Origin: Rhodosporidiobolus odoratus
Lineage: Eukaryota; Basidiomycota; Microbotryomycetes; Sporidiobolales; Sporidiobolaceae
Direction: 5' to 3'
Assembly: GCA_034387635.1 (NCBI GenBank)
Contig: JAOANU010000012.1
Span: forward strand, 186,001 to 250,000
Length of the DNA stretch: 64,000 nt
Positions 24,055-34,596 of the stretch are shown piece after piece. Position numbers and translations under genes: made by a program. The notes below the pieces were generated by a model. The model saw nothing but the letters and a program-made list of their open reading frames with translations, was not told the DNA's origin and searched no databases. Every line of letters starts with the position of its first letter. Positions within the stretch are counted from its first letter, which is position 1.

Positions 24055-26525
24055 ATGTCTAGACAGCCATTCGGAATGGGCAAAGACGCAGAAAAGGCCC
24101 TCGCAGAGGGGTTCTACCTCCCCTCAAAGACGTCTCGACCAGGTCAACAAAAGATGCGATCCCATTCACCAGGCATCTTGGGCAAAATGGGATTGGCACA
24201 GCCAAGTATGTCAATGTACGTACTGCTTGTCCCGCTGCTACACTACCCCCTCTTGAGCGCTGCGAGCTGATCGAGCCTCCCGACCTCAGTTCGTTGGCGC
24301 AAGATGTCTTCTTCCTTCACCCTAGCTCGGAGGGGATCCCGACAGACGACGAGATGGTCACAGGAACAGTAGAGCTATGGCTACCGTACGCTTCCCTCCC
24401 TCTCGAGCTATCTTGATAAAGTCACCCTGCTCACCTTGACTCCTCCCCCGCAGGAAACCGCGCACATTGAAGCATCTCACGGTCCGCCTGCTTGGACGTT
24501 ACGATATCGGATGGAACGATTCTACCCCGTATGAGAGCGGCGTATGCTTGGAACGGACGGTGTCTCTGCTCAAAGAGGGAGAGGAAGTATCGCTGGAAAA
24601 GGGAGAGCATGTCTTCGAGGTATGTTGTACAGCCCCTCTTCTCCATGCGCGGTGCTGCTAGCTAACCTTGTCTTTCTCGCTCGCAATCGCAGTTCATCCT
24701 GATCGTCCCGGCCAACTCCGCCCCGTACGAGCGTTGTCAATACGGCCGCGTCCGACATTCAATAACAGCTAAAGCGAAAGGGTTGGGTATAGCAGGAGGT
24801 GACCTGATGTCACCCGAGCGGTCCGTGTTCTGCGTCACCAACCCGGGATTGGAGGAGGCGAGCAAGCCGCCTCCTCCGCTACACCTCAAGTTTGAAGGAT
24901 CGTTGGATGAGATTGGGCCGTACTCGATGGCTATGCAGAGTCAGCACATCATGGTGCGTGAAATAGTCCCGCTGGCTTGACTGCCACTTCTCCCCAGAGA
25001 GCCGGAAACCCGCTTGCCCGCTGCCCACCTGGGGTTGTTACCATACTGACTTTTGTGCTTTGCACAGGTCGGCGGCCTGCTCCTCTTCCGCCTCTCAATC
25101 CTCTTCCCTCCGATGGACCTCCTCGTCTACTCGATCAAAGTCAAGATAATCCAGCAATTCACTCTCCGCTCCCCCGTCGATCGATCCCATACCTCCTCCG
25201 CCACTCAACCTCAGAGCGTCTTCATCCTTGACGCGACCCACCCCCCGAACGGCGCCAAAGTGCAAGACGACGGTCGAGGTGCTCGGAGCGGGAGTCAAAC
25301 CCCTCGGGTGGGTCCGCTCAAAGCGCTCAAGAAAGACGAAATGTACAGCATTATCCACCTTGCTCGATTGCCGAACGACAACCATATTCGACCATCGACG
25401 GCGGAGGGGACGGAAACGCCCATCACGGTGCATCATACGATTCAGATGGAGTTGACTTATAGGCCGATGACGGAGGAAGAGTCGAATCCGCCACCGTTTG
25501 ACTCGAAGGGAAAAGGGAAGGAGAAGAAGGAGCCGGAACCGGAGAGGAGGAAGGTGGTCATGTCGAAACCGCTGGACGTCTTCTCCGTGCGTTGTTCGCA
25601 TCTTACGCCCCGTCCCCCTCATCGTCCCGTTCCCATATCATCTGGTCTTCCTCGGCCATGCTGCGATGACAAGGCCTCAAAGAGCTTGCGGGCTGACTGT
25701 ACACTTCACCCACAGTGCTGCTGCTTCCTCGACTCGCTTACCCTCCCCGTCTACTCCGTCCTCGACCCCAACCCCATGCCCCTCGATGCCGAACTGCAAC
25801 TACCCTGCGTGTGTGGCATGACTCTGAAACGGTGCGTCTCCTTCCTTTCGCCCTCTGTCCCTCGCGGTTGCTGTTTCAAGAGCTCACCCTCCCGCCCCTT
25901 TCTCTATCGCAGGCTAGTCAACAAACACGCCAACGCGCTGCTGATCGACGGCGGAGAAGACACCACCATCGAATACGTCGCCCCTCCCAAACCCGAGAAC
26001 AGTCAATTCCCCTACGCCTTTCCATCCCCTTCGACCGAACGCCCAGCCATCCTCTGGGAGGACGAAGTCTCCTCGTCTACCTCATCAGCTCTTCGACGCC
26101 TCATGGTGGACAGTAATAGTAACGCCCCCGGTGCAGCTCCTGCAGGAGAGGGGTACTCAGCCTCCCCTCCCCCTCTCACCCCAACCGAAGAACGCGAACG
26201 AGGACGCTCGACCTCGAGAAGAGGCTCGAGTCCAGCTCAATCTCGAGAACCGAGTGCCAATCGGGGGTTTTTCAGAGTTGGGAGTTCGAGCGATAGATTG
26301 TTCGCAATGACGGGGTGGAGGACTTCTTCTTCTTCTTCTTCTTCTTCGTTGAGTGGCGCTGCGATTGGAGCGGGAGGGGTAGGAGGAGGAGGAGGGAGTG
26401 AAAGTCGAGGAAGGAGTAGAGATGGGAGGAGGCCGAATAGTCGGGCGCCGGGATTGGAGAGTCAGACGGTCAGTGAACCGGGAAGTAGGGTCGGGAGTAG
26501 ACCCGGGTCGAGGTCGGGTCGGTAA
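24055..26525 (+). CDS. Arrestin-like protein (alpha-arrestin family)
   Basis: Candidate adaptor that links membrane proteins to ubiquitin ligases. About seven exons; the start MSRQPFGMGKDAE at 24055 is the first usable ATG of this frame. The arrestin N-domain is recognisable: DEMVTGTVELWLPKPR, LKHLTVRLLGRYDIGW, a GEEVSLEKGEHVFEFILIVP strand pair across an intron, then CQYGRVRHSITAKAKG. A later part holds VYSIKVKIIQQFTL and VHHTIQMELTYRP, with PVYSVLDPNPMPLDAELQLP and CVCGMTLKR, like the C-domain. The tail of about 200 residues is Ser/Gly/Arg-rich and disordered, with a Ser run coded by a CTT repeat at 26323-26347. I see no clear PPxY motif. Convergent with the F-box gene, about 320 bp apart. 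Confidence 0.75.
26323..26347 (+). repeat. (CTT)n microsatellite coding a Ser run
   Basis: Eight uninterrupted CTT/TTC units within the last exon of the arrestin-like gene, read as poly-Ser. Such a tract may vary in length between strains. Confidence 0.8.
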
Positions 26526-26842
26526 GGGGTAGAATGGAAGGAAGGTAGGAGGGCGGCCGAGATGCACGTTCTAGACGTCTCCCCATTTTAATATCATTCT
26601 TATTCGCGTTTCGTGGATCTTCAGATAGACTAATTGTAGACATTGAGGTTTGCTACTAGACTGTGCGTTTGCAGCTGGCCTTCTCACTCCGTTTCCCCGC
26701 GACTTGGAAGGAAGGCAAGGGAGAAAACGACCATTACAGGATAAATACCTCCGGCCGGTCCTCAACTACTTCTTCTCTCCCGTGCCCTCTTCTTCCACTA
26801 CGCACGAACAGTCGACCCTCCTCTCCCCGTAGACACCCGCGC
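26526..26842. other. Convergent 3' region
   Basis: About 317 bp between the stop codons of the arrestin-like gene (plus) and the F-box gene (minus). It is more A/T-rich than its surroundings around 26,580-26,650, as expected for overlapping 3' UTRs. No gene seen. Confidence 0.4.
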
Positions 26843-29140
26843 TCAACCAAGTTGCCAATCCCTCCCGGCGCCACCACCTCTCCTCCTCTCTCCCCCCAAA
26901 CTCTCAACAAACTGAAACTTCACCCCACCCGGTCTCATATTGACCCTCAACCATTCCACTGCGGCCGTTTCGATCTTAGTACAACCTTCGAGGGCGAGGT
27001 GGGTGAGGAGGGAGTATTGCTTTGCTTCGTGACCCCCCGGGTCCTCTCCCTCTGAAGGAGGAGGAGAAGGCATCCTAGCTCTGACGAGTTCCATGACCGG
27101 TCTTCCCGTGATGAACGCATTCCCCCTCACTTCCAACCTCTCCAACCCAGGGGCGCACCTGGCCAAGTCCCTCAAAGTCTGATCCGTAGTCCAAAGGGTA
27201 TGACTGACGTTCAACTGTTTCAATGCGTCGAGTCGAGAGGGTAGAGAGAGGGTTCGAGAAGGGGGTGAGACGGTCGTCGAAGCCAAGTTGAGGGTGGTCA
27301 AGTGAGGAGCGGTTGACGTTGAAAAGAGGGTGAAGAGGTGGCAAGTCGACAGGGCCGCAAAGGAGAGATCCAATTCCCTCAAGAAAGGAAAAAATAAACC
27401 CATCTTGACCGCCTGATCCAACAACCTAGGGGCCAACCGCTTGGCTCCTCCAATCCTCAGACTCTCCACTTTGCCCCAAGTTCGTTCCAAATCCGGCATC
27501 GGCAATTCAACCACGTGCGTCTCACCGTACACGACGGCGTGCCATTCTTCTAGATTTGGGGCGGAGAGGAGGGACCAGATTAGAGGGGCGTTGAGGACGT
27601 CCAGGGAGAGGGTTTTGAGGGATGGGTAGGAGGTGAGGGAGAGGGGGGTTTCGGAGGTTAGGACGGCTCCGAGGACGGTTAGGTGCTCGGCTTTGGTTAG
27701 CGGGAAGGGAGGATCGGGATTGACGGATGAGTCGGCGGCGGAAGAGACAGCTCCATGCTTGAGAAACGGCGCCCTCAACCCAAACACGAAATTACTCGTC
27801 GTAGTCCCACAGATTCTCAATTCCCTCAACCTAGGAAACTCGACATAAACGCTCGTCAAATCAAAATCGGGGTAGACCCTCCCTCCTGTGCAGATCGAGA
27901 GTCGGACGAGAGATTGGCCACAGTGAGAGTGGAGGAGGGTGAGGAGTTGGGTCGCTCGGATACCTTCCCCTTCGGCTGAGATGGTGGTTCGGGCACCGTC
28001 GACGAAGGAGAGGACTACTTCGGTCAGGGTGGAAGCGGCGCCGGAGGAAGAGAGGAGGGAGAGGATGGCGCCATACGTCGGGGTGGGGAAATCTTGAGTG
28101 GCAGTGAGGATCAATCGGCGAATGCCTTTTCCCCTGCCTGCTGCTGCTACGCCTTCTTCTTCTCGCGACGACCCCTTCCCCCTAGCCTCTAGCGTCAGCC
28201 TTCTCTTCTTCGCACCTTTCCCCTGCACGGTCAGATCAGGGACGACCTCAACTCCACCGGCCATCTTGACCCCCCAAGCCACCTTTCTCTCCCCATTCCT
28301 CTGATTCACCCCTCCATCCAACTTTAGCGTTTCCCACAGCCTCGGTGCAGAGGCGATAGAGCGATACCAGGTTCGAGAGACTCGCATCGCGGAGAAGAGG
28401 GTAGGTAGACGTTTGGGTTTGCTTGATGAAGAGGATGAGGGGAGCGGGGTGGGAGTCGTGGTGTACGAAGTATTTGCGGGAGGGACAGTGGCGAGGTGAA
28501 TGATGTGGAGGAAAATCTCGAGAGGCAGCGTGGAGAAGGGAGAGTGCTGTATGAGGAAAAGCTCAGTAGACTTCTCGTGAGCGCAACGCAACGACGGGTG
28601 TGTACCTCGGCTTTTGTTTTCAGCTCGCGCACTCTGTCCAACTCGTTGGTGAGTTCCTACACGGCCAGTGGTGTTGGCGGGCAACTCGAACCTCTCACGA
28701 GGCGACACGAGCGAGACAGACAAAGACGCACCTGCCTGCCCTTCTCCTCCTGTTTGTCGACCCTGACCAACCCCAGCTCGAGCACCTTGTCTGCGTTGAC
28801 CCATTTATTTGCCAGTGTGAGCATCTTTGCGGCCCTGAGGTACCCCTTGTGGCAAGTGGGCAACAGGCGGACGACCTCTCTGGCGTCGAGGAGAGCGTGC
28901 TGGACGTTTCCGAGTCGTTCGTGGGTCGAGGCGCGGGCGTCGTAGAGTTTTGGGGATTTGGGGGCAAGCGAGATGGCCTGCGAGTTGAAGGGAGACAGCA
29001 GTTTAGGATGGTTAGATGAGGAAAGGAAAGGACGGAAGGCGGGAGGGGGAAGGTACCTGGTTCAAGAGGTCGAGTGCCGTGTCGTATGCCCCAGTCTTGT
29101 AAGTTGTCAAGGCTTCAAGGTAGAGTTGAGCGGCTGACAT
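26843..29140 (-). CDS. TPR / F-box / LRR protein, Dia2/Pof3-like
   Basis: Probable substrate receptor of an SCF ubiquitin ligase in the nucleus. Exons 29140-29057, 28977-28732, 28656-28606 and 28546-26843 give 2085 nt, 694 aa. The N-terminus is a TPR block: YLEALTTYKTGAYDTALDLL, then PKLYDARASTHERLGNVQ and GYLRAAKMLTLANKWVNA. An F-box follows: FSTLPLEIFLHIIHLAT with MRVSRTWYRSIASAPRLWETL. The rest is leucine-rich repeat, for example FPRLRELRICG, YPSLKTLSLDVLNAP, FLRELDLSFAAL, DALKQLNVSHTLWT and GLERLEVRGNAFITG. TPR, F-box and LRR in this order is the layout of S. cerevisiae Dia2 and S. pombe Pof3, which act in replication and genome stability. The specific orthology is inference from architecture. 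Confidence 0.87.
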
Positions 29141-29670
29141 GATACAGTAAGGGGGAGAGCAAACAAAGTGGAGGCAACTTGAAGGGGATCAGATCAATGA
29201 GAGGAAACTCAACTTGAAACAAAGCCGGCAGCTGCAGGAACCCAACTTCGAAAAGCAGGCCGAGCAAGGACGAGTCGCTCAGCCTACACGGCAGTAGTGA
29301 ACTAGTGTAGTGCCCGCCTCGGTCGTCTCATACTACTTGCCTTGCCTCGACATTCGACATCACCACATTCCCTCGCGCGCGACAGCTGACGTCGATTCAC
29401 GCCTCAGGCTGGCAACAGCACTAGGTCAGTCTTGCAGCCCCTCAGGCCTCATACTGGGCATCCGCGACTCGGCCGCACTTTCGCTTTTTGGTTGTTTTTC
29501 GCCAAGCAGGAGACGAGCCCAACTTGCTCGATCAAACGTTCACTGCTCACCACGAGCACCTTACAAGCCGAGAGAAGCATCTCGGTTCGACTCGCTGACA
29601 CTCCCATAGCTTCCTGCAGACTCGACCCCGGCTCTTTTCCCTTTTCCCGTCAACCTTCTCAACCATCATC
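29141..29670. promoter_or_regulatory. Divergent promoter, F-box gene / NAT gene
   Basis: About 530 bp between two divergent starts. The part near the minus gene is A/G-rich on the plus strand, which is CT-rich on the coding strand. The last 120 bp before 29671 are CT-rich. No clear TATA box and no further gene. Confidence 0.4.
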
Positions 29671-30938
29671 ATGTCCTCGTCCCCGTCACCCCGCCCTGCC
29701 GAGCCCAACGACACAATCTGGCCCTCGGCCACCGCCTCCGGCTGTCTCTCCCGCGCCGACGCCACAGCTTACCTCTCTCGCTTGGACCTTTCACCCTCGC
29801 TGCTCGACTCTCCTCCCTCCCTCTCCCTCCTACGCACTCTGCACTCCACCCACATGCTCCGCGTCCCCTTCGAGTCCCTCTCTGTCCACATCCCAGACTG
29901 GTCCGACCTCACCGCCCCCATCTCCCTCGGTGGCGGGTCCACCGTCGCCCTCGGCCAAGGCGCCTACCATCGCATCGTCAAACTCAAACGAGGCGGCTAT
30001 TGTTTCAGTCTGAACAGCTCGTTTGCGAGCTTGTTGAGAGCGCTCGGGTACAGGGTCAGTGAATGTGTTGGCAGGGTGTTTGAGCACCAGAGGAAGGATC
30101 CGAAAGAGGTCGGGTGGGAATGGGAGTGTACTTCGCATCAGTGCGTCGCTCTGTCCTCGACGGCGAGCGCCCTCTGTTCGCTCTAGCTTACGGTCGGGAG
30201 CGGCGCGCGAGTGGCTTGTCTCGAGCGAGCGTCGCTGCGGCCGAGCTCTCGCTGATACTCTTCGCACTCTGTTGCAGAGTCAGCATCGTAGATTGGCCAA
30301 GCTCCGAAGCTCGTTATCTCGTAGACATAGGCTTCGGACGATCTTGCGCGTTCCCGTTCGTCACCTACCGCTCTACCGTCTTGGAAAACCCGTTGAACCA
30401 TTTCTCGTCGCACAGGATCCCGCTCAATCCCGGCGCAACCCAAACCTCCATTCCCTCCACCGACCTCTTCCGCCTCGATCAACATGATCGTCTACCCGGC
30501 TCAGACCCTTCCCTCCTGCCCGACTCAGCTCCCTACTGGGTCCTATCCACTCGCTGTCCCAGCCCTTCAGGCTCAATAAGCAACGACTTCTATTCCCCCC
30601 TCTATGCCTTCCTCCTTCATAGCGTCCCCTTCAAAGACTTCGTGACGTACAATCACTACCAATCCACTCACCCACGATCGACGTTTCGGAACTTCTTGGT
30701 CGCGACGGTGTTGACCGAGGAGGGGGGGAGGAAGACTTTGCAGTATAGGGTGGGGGTCGTGGATGAGGAGGGGGTGGCTAAGGCAAAGTATACGCGTACG
30801 ACGCCGGCGAGTGAGGAGGGGATGGGGGAAGAGACGGTCGAGACGAGGTGGGTCGAGTTGAGGGTCGGAGCGGTGCAAGAGGTGCTCGAGAGCGAGTTTG
30901 GGCTGCGGTTCCCGAGCGACGAGTTCGGTGGGAAGTGA
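29671..30938 (+). CDS. Arylamine N-acetyltransferase
   Basis: Cytosolic enzyme that transfers acetyl (in some fungi malonyl) groups from CoA to arylamines, commonly a xenobiotic defence. Exons 29671-30140 and 30278-30938 give 376 aa; the family is usually 270-340, and the extra length lies in loops rich in Pro and Ser. The Cys-His-Asp triad is visible: Cys111 in KRGGYCFSLN, His156 in CTSHQVSIV (built across the splice) and an Asp near 172 in LVDIGFG. HMLRVPFESLSVHIP near the N-terminus is the family's conserved start of the domain. In most NATs the residue two after the catalytic Cys is Glu; here it is Ser, with a following Asn retained. Confidence 0.9.
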
Positions 30939-31577
30939 GCTACGTAGGCGCATACAGAGAACGCGTCGGCGACGAGAGAGCGCTCGAGAGGCGAGGAGGT
31001 ATGTTTTCCGTTTCGCTGCCGATCCCAGTTCTTCGCGCAGTTTTCTTTAGTGGAAGCGTTCCCTGACCCGGTCTTCATGCCACATGTGCTGCGCGCCGCT
31101 CGCATTTCGTCCAGAGTTCGGTATAGCATGAATGCAGCACAAGGCGGCATGACCTTCGGCATTCGATCGCAGGACGTGAAGCGACGCGACCTTAGCAAAC
31201 CCCCTCGCCAAATGGGTTTCGATTTCAACCTGGTTGCATAACTGCGCAGGACTGGGACTAGGTCGGAGAATGTTTTTGGTTGTTTGGCTCGGGGTGGGAG
31301 GAAGTAAACAAAGGGTTCCCGAGAGGGGTATAAGAGGGAGGTCGCCTCTCTCTTCCTTCCTTTCTTCTCAGCCACTCCTCCTCACCGTCTCTCCCTCTTC
31401 CACCCTCTCTTGGGTCTCCCACTCTCCCTTTCGTCTTCTCACCACCGTCCTTCGCCTTCGACTCCACCCGCCTCGGCCTTTCACACTCTCTTTCGACTCT
31501 TGTCCTCTCCTCGTTCAACTCGAGCCCACATCCTGAGCCCTCTCTCTTCACCGACGCCACCCACGACCACCCTCACC
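30939..31577. other. Intergenic region and promoter of the secreted repeat protein
   Basis: About 640 bp. The final 220 bp before the ATG at 31578 are an almost pure CT-rich tract, downstream of a TATA-like sequence at 31329. The part at 30,939-31,300 shows no features. The layout suggests a strong promoter with a pyrimidine-rich leader. Confidence 0.45.
31329..31335 (+). promoter_or_regulatory. TATA box, secreted repeat protein gene
   Basis: TATAAGA, about 250 bp before the ATG at 31578 and just ahead of a long CT-rich tract. Transcription may start around 31,360-31,400 (inferred). TATA boxes are scarce in this window, so this one is worth noting. Confidence 0.5.
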
Positions 31578-32867
31578 ATGCTCTCCAACGCCCTCTACCT
31601 CACCACCCTCGTCGCGACCGCTTCTCTCGCCGTCGCCTCCGCTCCGGCTCACCCTCATGGCGACATGACCCGCCGCGACCCCGCCTGGGGCCGTCAAGCC
31701 GCCGTCTCTGCTCCTCCCAAGACCGACGCCAAGCACCAAAAGTCGACCGGTCACTCGTTCAAGTCGGTCAAGAAGGGTCCGTCCTCGTCGCATGCCTCTC
31801 AGACTGGCAAGAAGGGCGCCGACTTCGGGCGTTCGACCGCGGTCAAGCGTCAGACTGTCCCTCTCGGTGACGTTGCCGACACGGCTGCTCCTATCCTCGC
31901 TGCCGCTGGTCCCGCCTCTGGTTCGTCCACTCCTGGTTCGTCCGCCTCGACTCCCGACGACTCTCTTCCGGTCAACCTCGCCGCCGTCCCTTCTTCCTCG
32001 ACCGGCACTGGCGGTTCCCCTCTCTCTATTCTGAACGGTCTCCCTCTTCCCCTCGCCAAGCGCGCCGACGCCCTCGCCTCCGTCCTCAGCGGTAGCCCCG
32101 TCGCCGCTGCCGTCGCTCCCCTCGTCAACGCCCCGGTCACCAACAACGCGATCCTCGACGGTGGCGTCCCTCTTCTCAACGTCAACCAGCCGGCCATCAA
32201 CGTCCTCTCTCCCGGTGCGACTACCAACCAGGTTACCGCTCAGAACTATGCCCCGAATGGAACCATCGTTCAGGGTAACAACAACCGCGTTACCACCGTC
32301 GACGGCAACAACAACAAGGTCAACACGGGCGACACGAATCAGTCGGTTCAGGGTAATAACAACAAGGTCGCGTTTGGCAACTCTAAGGTTCGTCTCTCTC
32401 CCTTTCCTTCCTTCTTTCTTCAAGCTGACTCTTCTCTTCCACCTCTACAGGGCTCCGCTCGCGGTAGTTCCGGTGGTCAGCGCCCAGTGACCAAGGTCGC
32501 CAAGACCAACAACGATCACGACTCGACCACCCGCTCTTCCTCCTCTTCGACCACCACCTCGCGCGGTAACACTCACCGCAAAGCCGCCTCTCGCGCCAAG
32601 GTTGCCAAATCCTCCAAGTCCAAAGTCCCTTCTCACTCGGTCGCCGATGACGCCGAGGAGGACTTTGACAACTCTCGGGCTTGCAACGTCAAGGTTGCGG
32701 CTGCACCGGCGGCGACCAAGACCAAGGTTCGCACGCTTTACAAGACGGTTACGAGGACTGTTACTGGACCGACTGCTACTCCTTCATCGAAGCACTTGCT
32801 TGACCTCGACCTTGAGGCGACGGTTGACAAGGTTGCGAATGCTGTTGCCGGGGTTAATGTGCTCTAA
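31578..32867 (+). CDS. Secreted GNNN-repeat protein with Kex2-like sites
   Basis: Exons 31578-32387 and 32451-32867 give 408 aa. Residues 1-21 (MLSNALYLTTLVATASLAVAS) are a clear signal peptide. Dibasic sites follow at TRRDP, AVKRQT and LAKRAD, all suitable for a Kex2-type protease, splitting the precursor into about four pieces. The middle is Ala/Ser/Pro-rich. A repeat block reads VQGNNNRV, VDGNNNKV and VQGNNNKV with Asn/Thr/Val between, resembling a small beta-solenoid. The C-terminal part is Ser/Thr/Lys-rich and contains RTLYKTVTRTVTG, a motif style often met in fungal cell-wall proteins. There is no GPI-anchor-like hydrophobic end. I do not recognise the family. Codon use is strongly C-ending and the leader CT-rich, which suggests high expression. 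Confidence 0.85.
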   Translation: MLSNALYLTTLVATASLAVASAPAHPHGDMTRRDPAWGRQAAVSAPPKTDAKHQKSTGHSFKSVKKGPSSSHASQTGKKGADFGRSTAVKRQTVPLGDVADTAAPILAAAGPASGSSTPGSSASTPDDSLPVNLAAVPSSSTGTGGSPLSILNGLPLPLAKRADALASVLSGSPVAAAVAPLVNAPVTNNAILDGGVPLLNVNQPAINVLSPGATTNQVTAQNYAPNGTIVQGNNNRVTTVDGNNNKVNTGDTNQSVQGNNNKVAFGNSKVRLSPFPSFFLQADSSLPPLQGSARGSSGGQRPVTKVAKTNNDHDSTTRSSSSSTTTSRGNTHRKAASRAKVAKSSKSKVPSHSVADDAEEDFDNSRACNVKVAAAPAATKTKVRTLYKTVTRTVTGPTATPSSKHLLDLDLEATVDKVANAVAGVNVL

Positions 32868-33653
32868 GGTGTGCTTCTTCTTCTTCTTCTCTCCGCTCTC
32901 TCTTTCTCTCTTTCTTTCGCAATGACCTCGAACTGACTTGTACCTTTACTCCTCGCAGCACCTTTTCCTTTCTCCTTTGTCGTTTCCTCCCGTCTCTTGT
33001 GATTCCGATCTGCGCAGCGCGCCCCTCGCTTCCTCTCCCTCTCTCTCGTTCGGCTCACGGACCCTAGCCTCCCTTCTCTTCTGCTCTATACTATCCTATT
33101 CACCACCCCATGGCTTTTGCCAATACACCCCTTCCATCGGGTGTCCCCCCTCGTCTAGCTTCTCCAGTTGTGCCCTCTGTCTTTTACCCCCAGACTGCTT
33201 CTCCTCTCTCTCTCTCTCTCTCTCTCTGTAGCACTACCCCATTTCTCTCGATCAATAATCGCGCGCGCAGAGCTATTTATCAATTTTGCGCAATCTTACT
33301 CCCTCTTTCTCTTTTCTCTATCTCGATCTGACCCGGCTTATTCTGCTGTTCTCCATGGCGGTGCATTGGGTATGTACGTCCTGACGAGTTACTTCGCAGG
33401 CGCCAACCAAGAAACGCCGGCGGCGCGACTTGGACGCGTTCGAACCGACCGGCTCCAGGAGGAGGAAGCAGAGGTGTCGCTCTCAAACACAGCTTTCTGG
33501 GTTTCCCTGCCGAAGTTCAGTGAGTCTCCCATCGTTCTCTCTTGGTCGCTCCTTCTCTCCCTTCAGCCAGCCTCACCCTCCGAAGTTGCGTTTGGCCTTC
33601 TCAACCTCCAACATCGACTTGCTCCCAGTCTGCGGCCAAATTAGCCCCAGACG
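32868..33653. other. Intergenic, very pyrimidine-rich
   Basis: About 790 bp. It contains the 3' UTR of the secreted protein gene, long CT-rich stretches and a (TC)n run at 33204-33227. From 33353 there may be small exons: ATGGCGGTGCATTGG, then a short GTATGT...CAG intron, then a basic or acidic stretch depending on frame up to a GTGAGT near 33,520. I could not resolve a gene here. Confidence 0.35.
33204..33227. repeat. (CT)n microsatellite
   Basis: Twelve CT units in an already pyrimidine-rich intergenic stretch. Non-coding as far as I can see. Confidence 0.85.
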
Positions 33654-34172
33654 ATGCGCCTCCTCCCCCTCCTCCTCCTCTTTCCAGTTCTCGCTGCCCT
33701 GGCATTCGCACTCTCGGACCCCGACCGCCCAGCCCTCGTCGCCATGGAGTCTGGAAAACCGCAGTCGAACTTGTTTGGTTGGCGCCGACCTCGTCCCTTT
33801 GCCTCCTCCTCCTCTTCTTCTTCTGTCAACTTCGGGGAAGAGCAAGACTCGAGGCGCCCCCACCTGGATTCGATCGATTCCACCGCGGCCATCGTCGATG
33901 ACGAGATTCGTGGACGTCGAACTTGGAGTAAATTGGCGAGGTTGGAAGTGGTAGAGTGGAGCTCTGAAGAGAAGCTCGAGTACCAGACTGGACAAGGACC
34001 AGAAGAAGGGAGGGAAGAGTTAGCCGAGGGAGATGAAGAAGCGGAGGAGAACGTTGAGGATCAGCAGGACGAGGTGGAGGAAGTAGAGGAGGGGGAGTGT
34101 TGTTTTTGGCGTAGGAAGAGATCCCTAGTCGTTTTCTCTCGGGGAGGGCAGGAGGGGGACAGGATGGCTTGA
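33654..34172 (+). CDS. Possible small secreted or membrane protein, acidic
   Basis: Open frame of 172 codons. Residues 1-19 (MRLLPLLLLFPVLAALAFA) form a strong signal peptide or membrane segment. Then comes an Arg/Ser-rich part (NLFGWRRPRPFASSSSS) and a very acidic region (EEGREELAEGDEEAEENVED) ending with CCFWRRKR. It has no family I recognise. It may be the last exon of a longer gene that begins near 33,353. A composition-driven chance frame cannot be excluded, because antisense and other frames are also open here. Confidence 0.35.
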   Translation: MRLLPLLLLFPVLAALAFALSDPDRPALVAMESGKPQSNLFGWRRPRPFASSSSSSSVNFGEEQDSRRPHLDSIDSTAAIVDDEIRGRRTWSKLARLEVVEWSSEEKLEYQTGQGPEEGREELAEGDEEAEENVEDQQDEVEEVEEGECCFWRRKRSLVVFSRGGQEGDRMA

Positions 34173-34596
34173 CCGGGGTGGAGAAAGAAGGAAAGGGCGG
34201 CGACGTGATGGTTTCGTTTTTCTCTCTTTCTCGGCTGGACTGGGTGGTGCGTGCTTCCGTCCGCCTTCTTCTTCACCCGGCGCTCACAACCCTCGCCTGA
34301 GCAGTACAGCGTCACCTATCAGTTTCCCGGGCCTTTCGGCAGTTGTAACCTAGCGAAATATCCTATAGTCGCTCTCGACAGGGACCCTCGTTACCTTGCT
34401 CATTGATTCGTATTGCCCTGGGAGAAACGGGAAATCCGTACTGATAGATAGGCAGGGGAAAGGAAGAACAAAGGCAACATCGGGAGAAAGGAATCGAAGA
34501 GATATCGACAAGCTGTACACAAAGTAGAGAGAGACAGAGAGAAAGGGGTGGAAAACTGCGAGTTCCGATGGACGTCCGGGGTATTCGTGATTGTAT
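34173..34596. other. Convergent intergenic region
   Basis: About 420 bp before the stop of the PH-domain gene (minus). It contains an A/G-rich stretch at 34,440-34,560, probably that gene's 3' UTR. No other feature found. Confidence 0.35.

Noticed and set aside
31548..32423. Long minus-strand open frame opposite the secreted repeat protein
   Set aside because: Arg/Gly/Val-rich antisense product of a codon-biased exon; the plus frame has a signal peptide and a consistent intron.
33430..33460. GTTCGAACC stretch resembling a tRNA B box
   Set aside because: No A box, anticodon arm or acceptor stem could be drawn around it.
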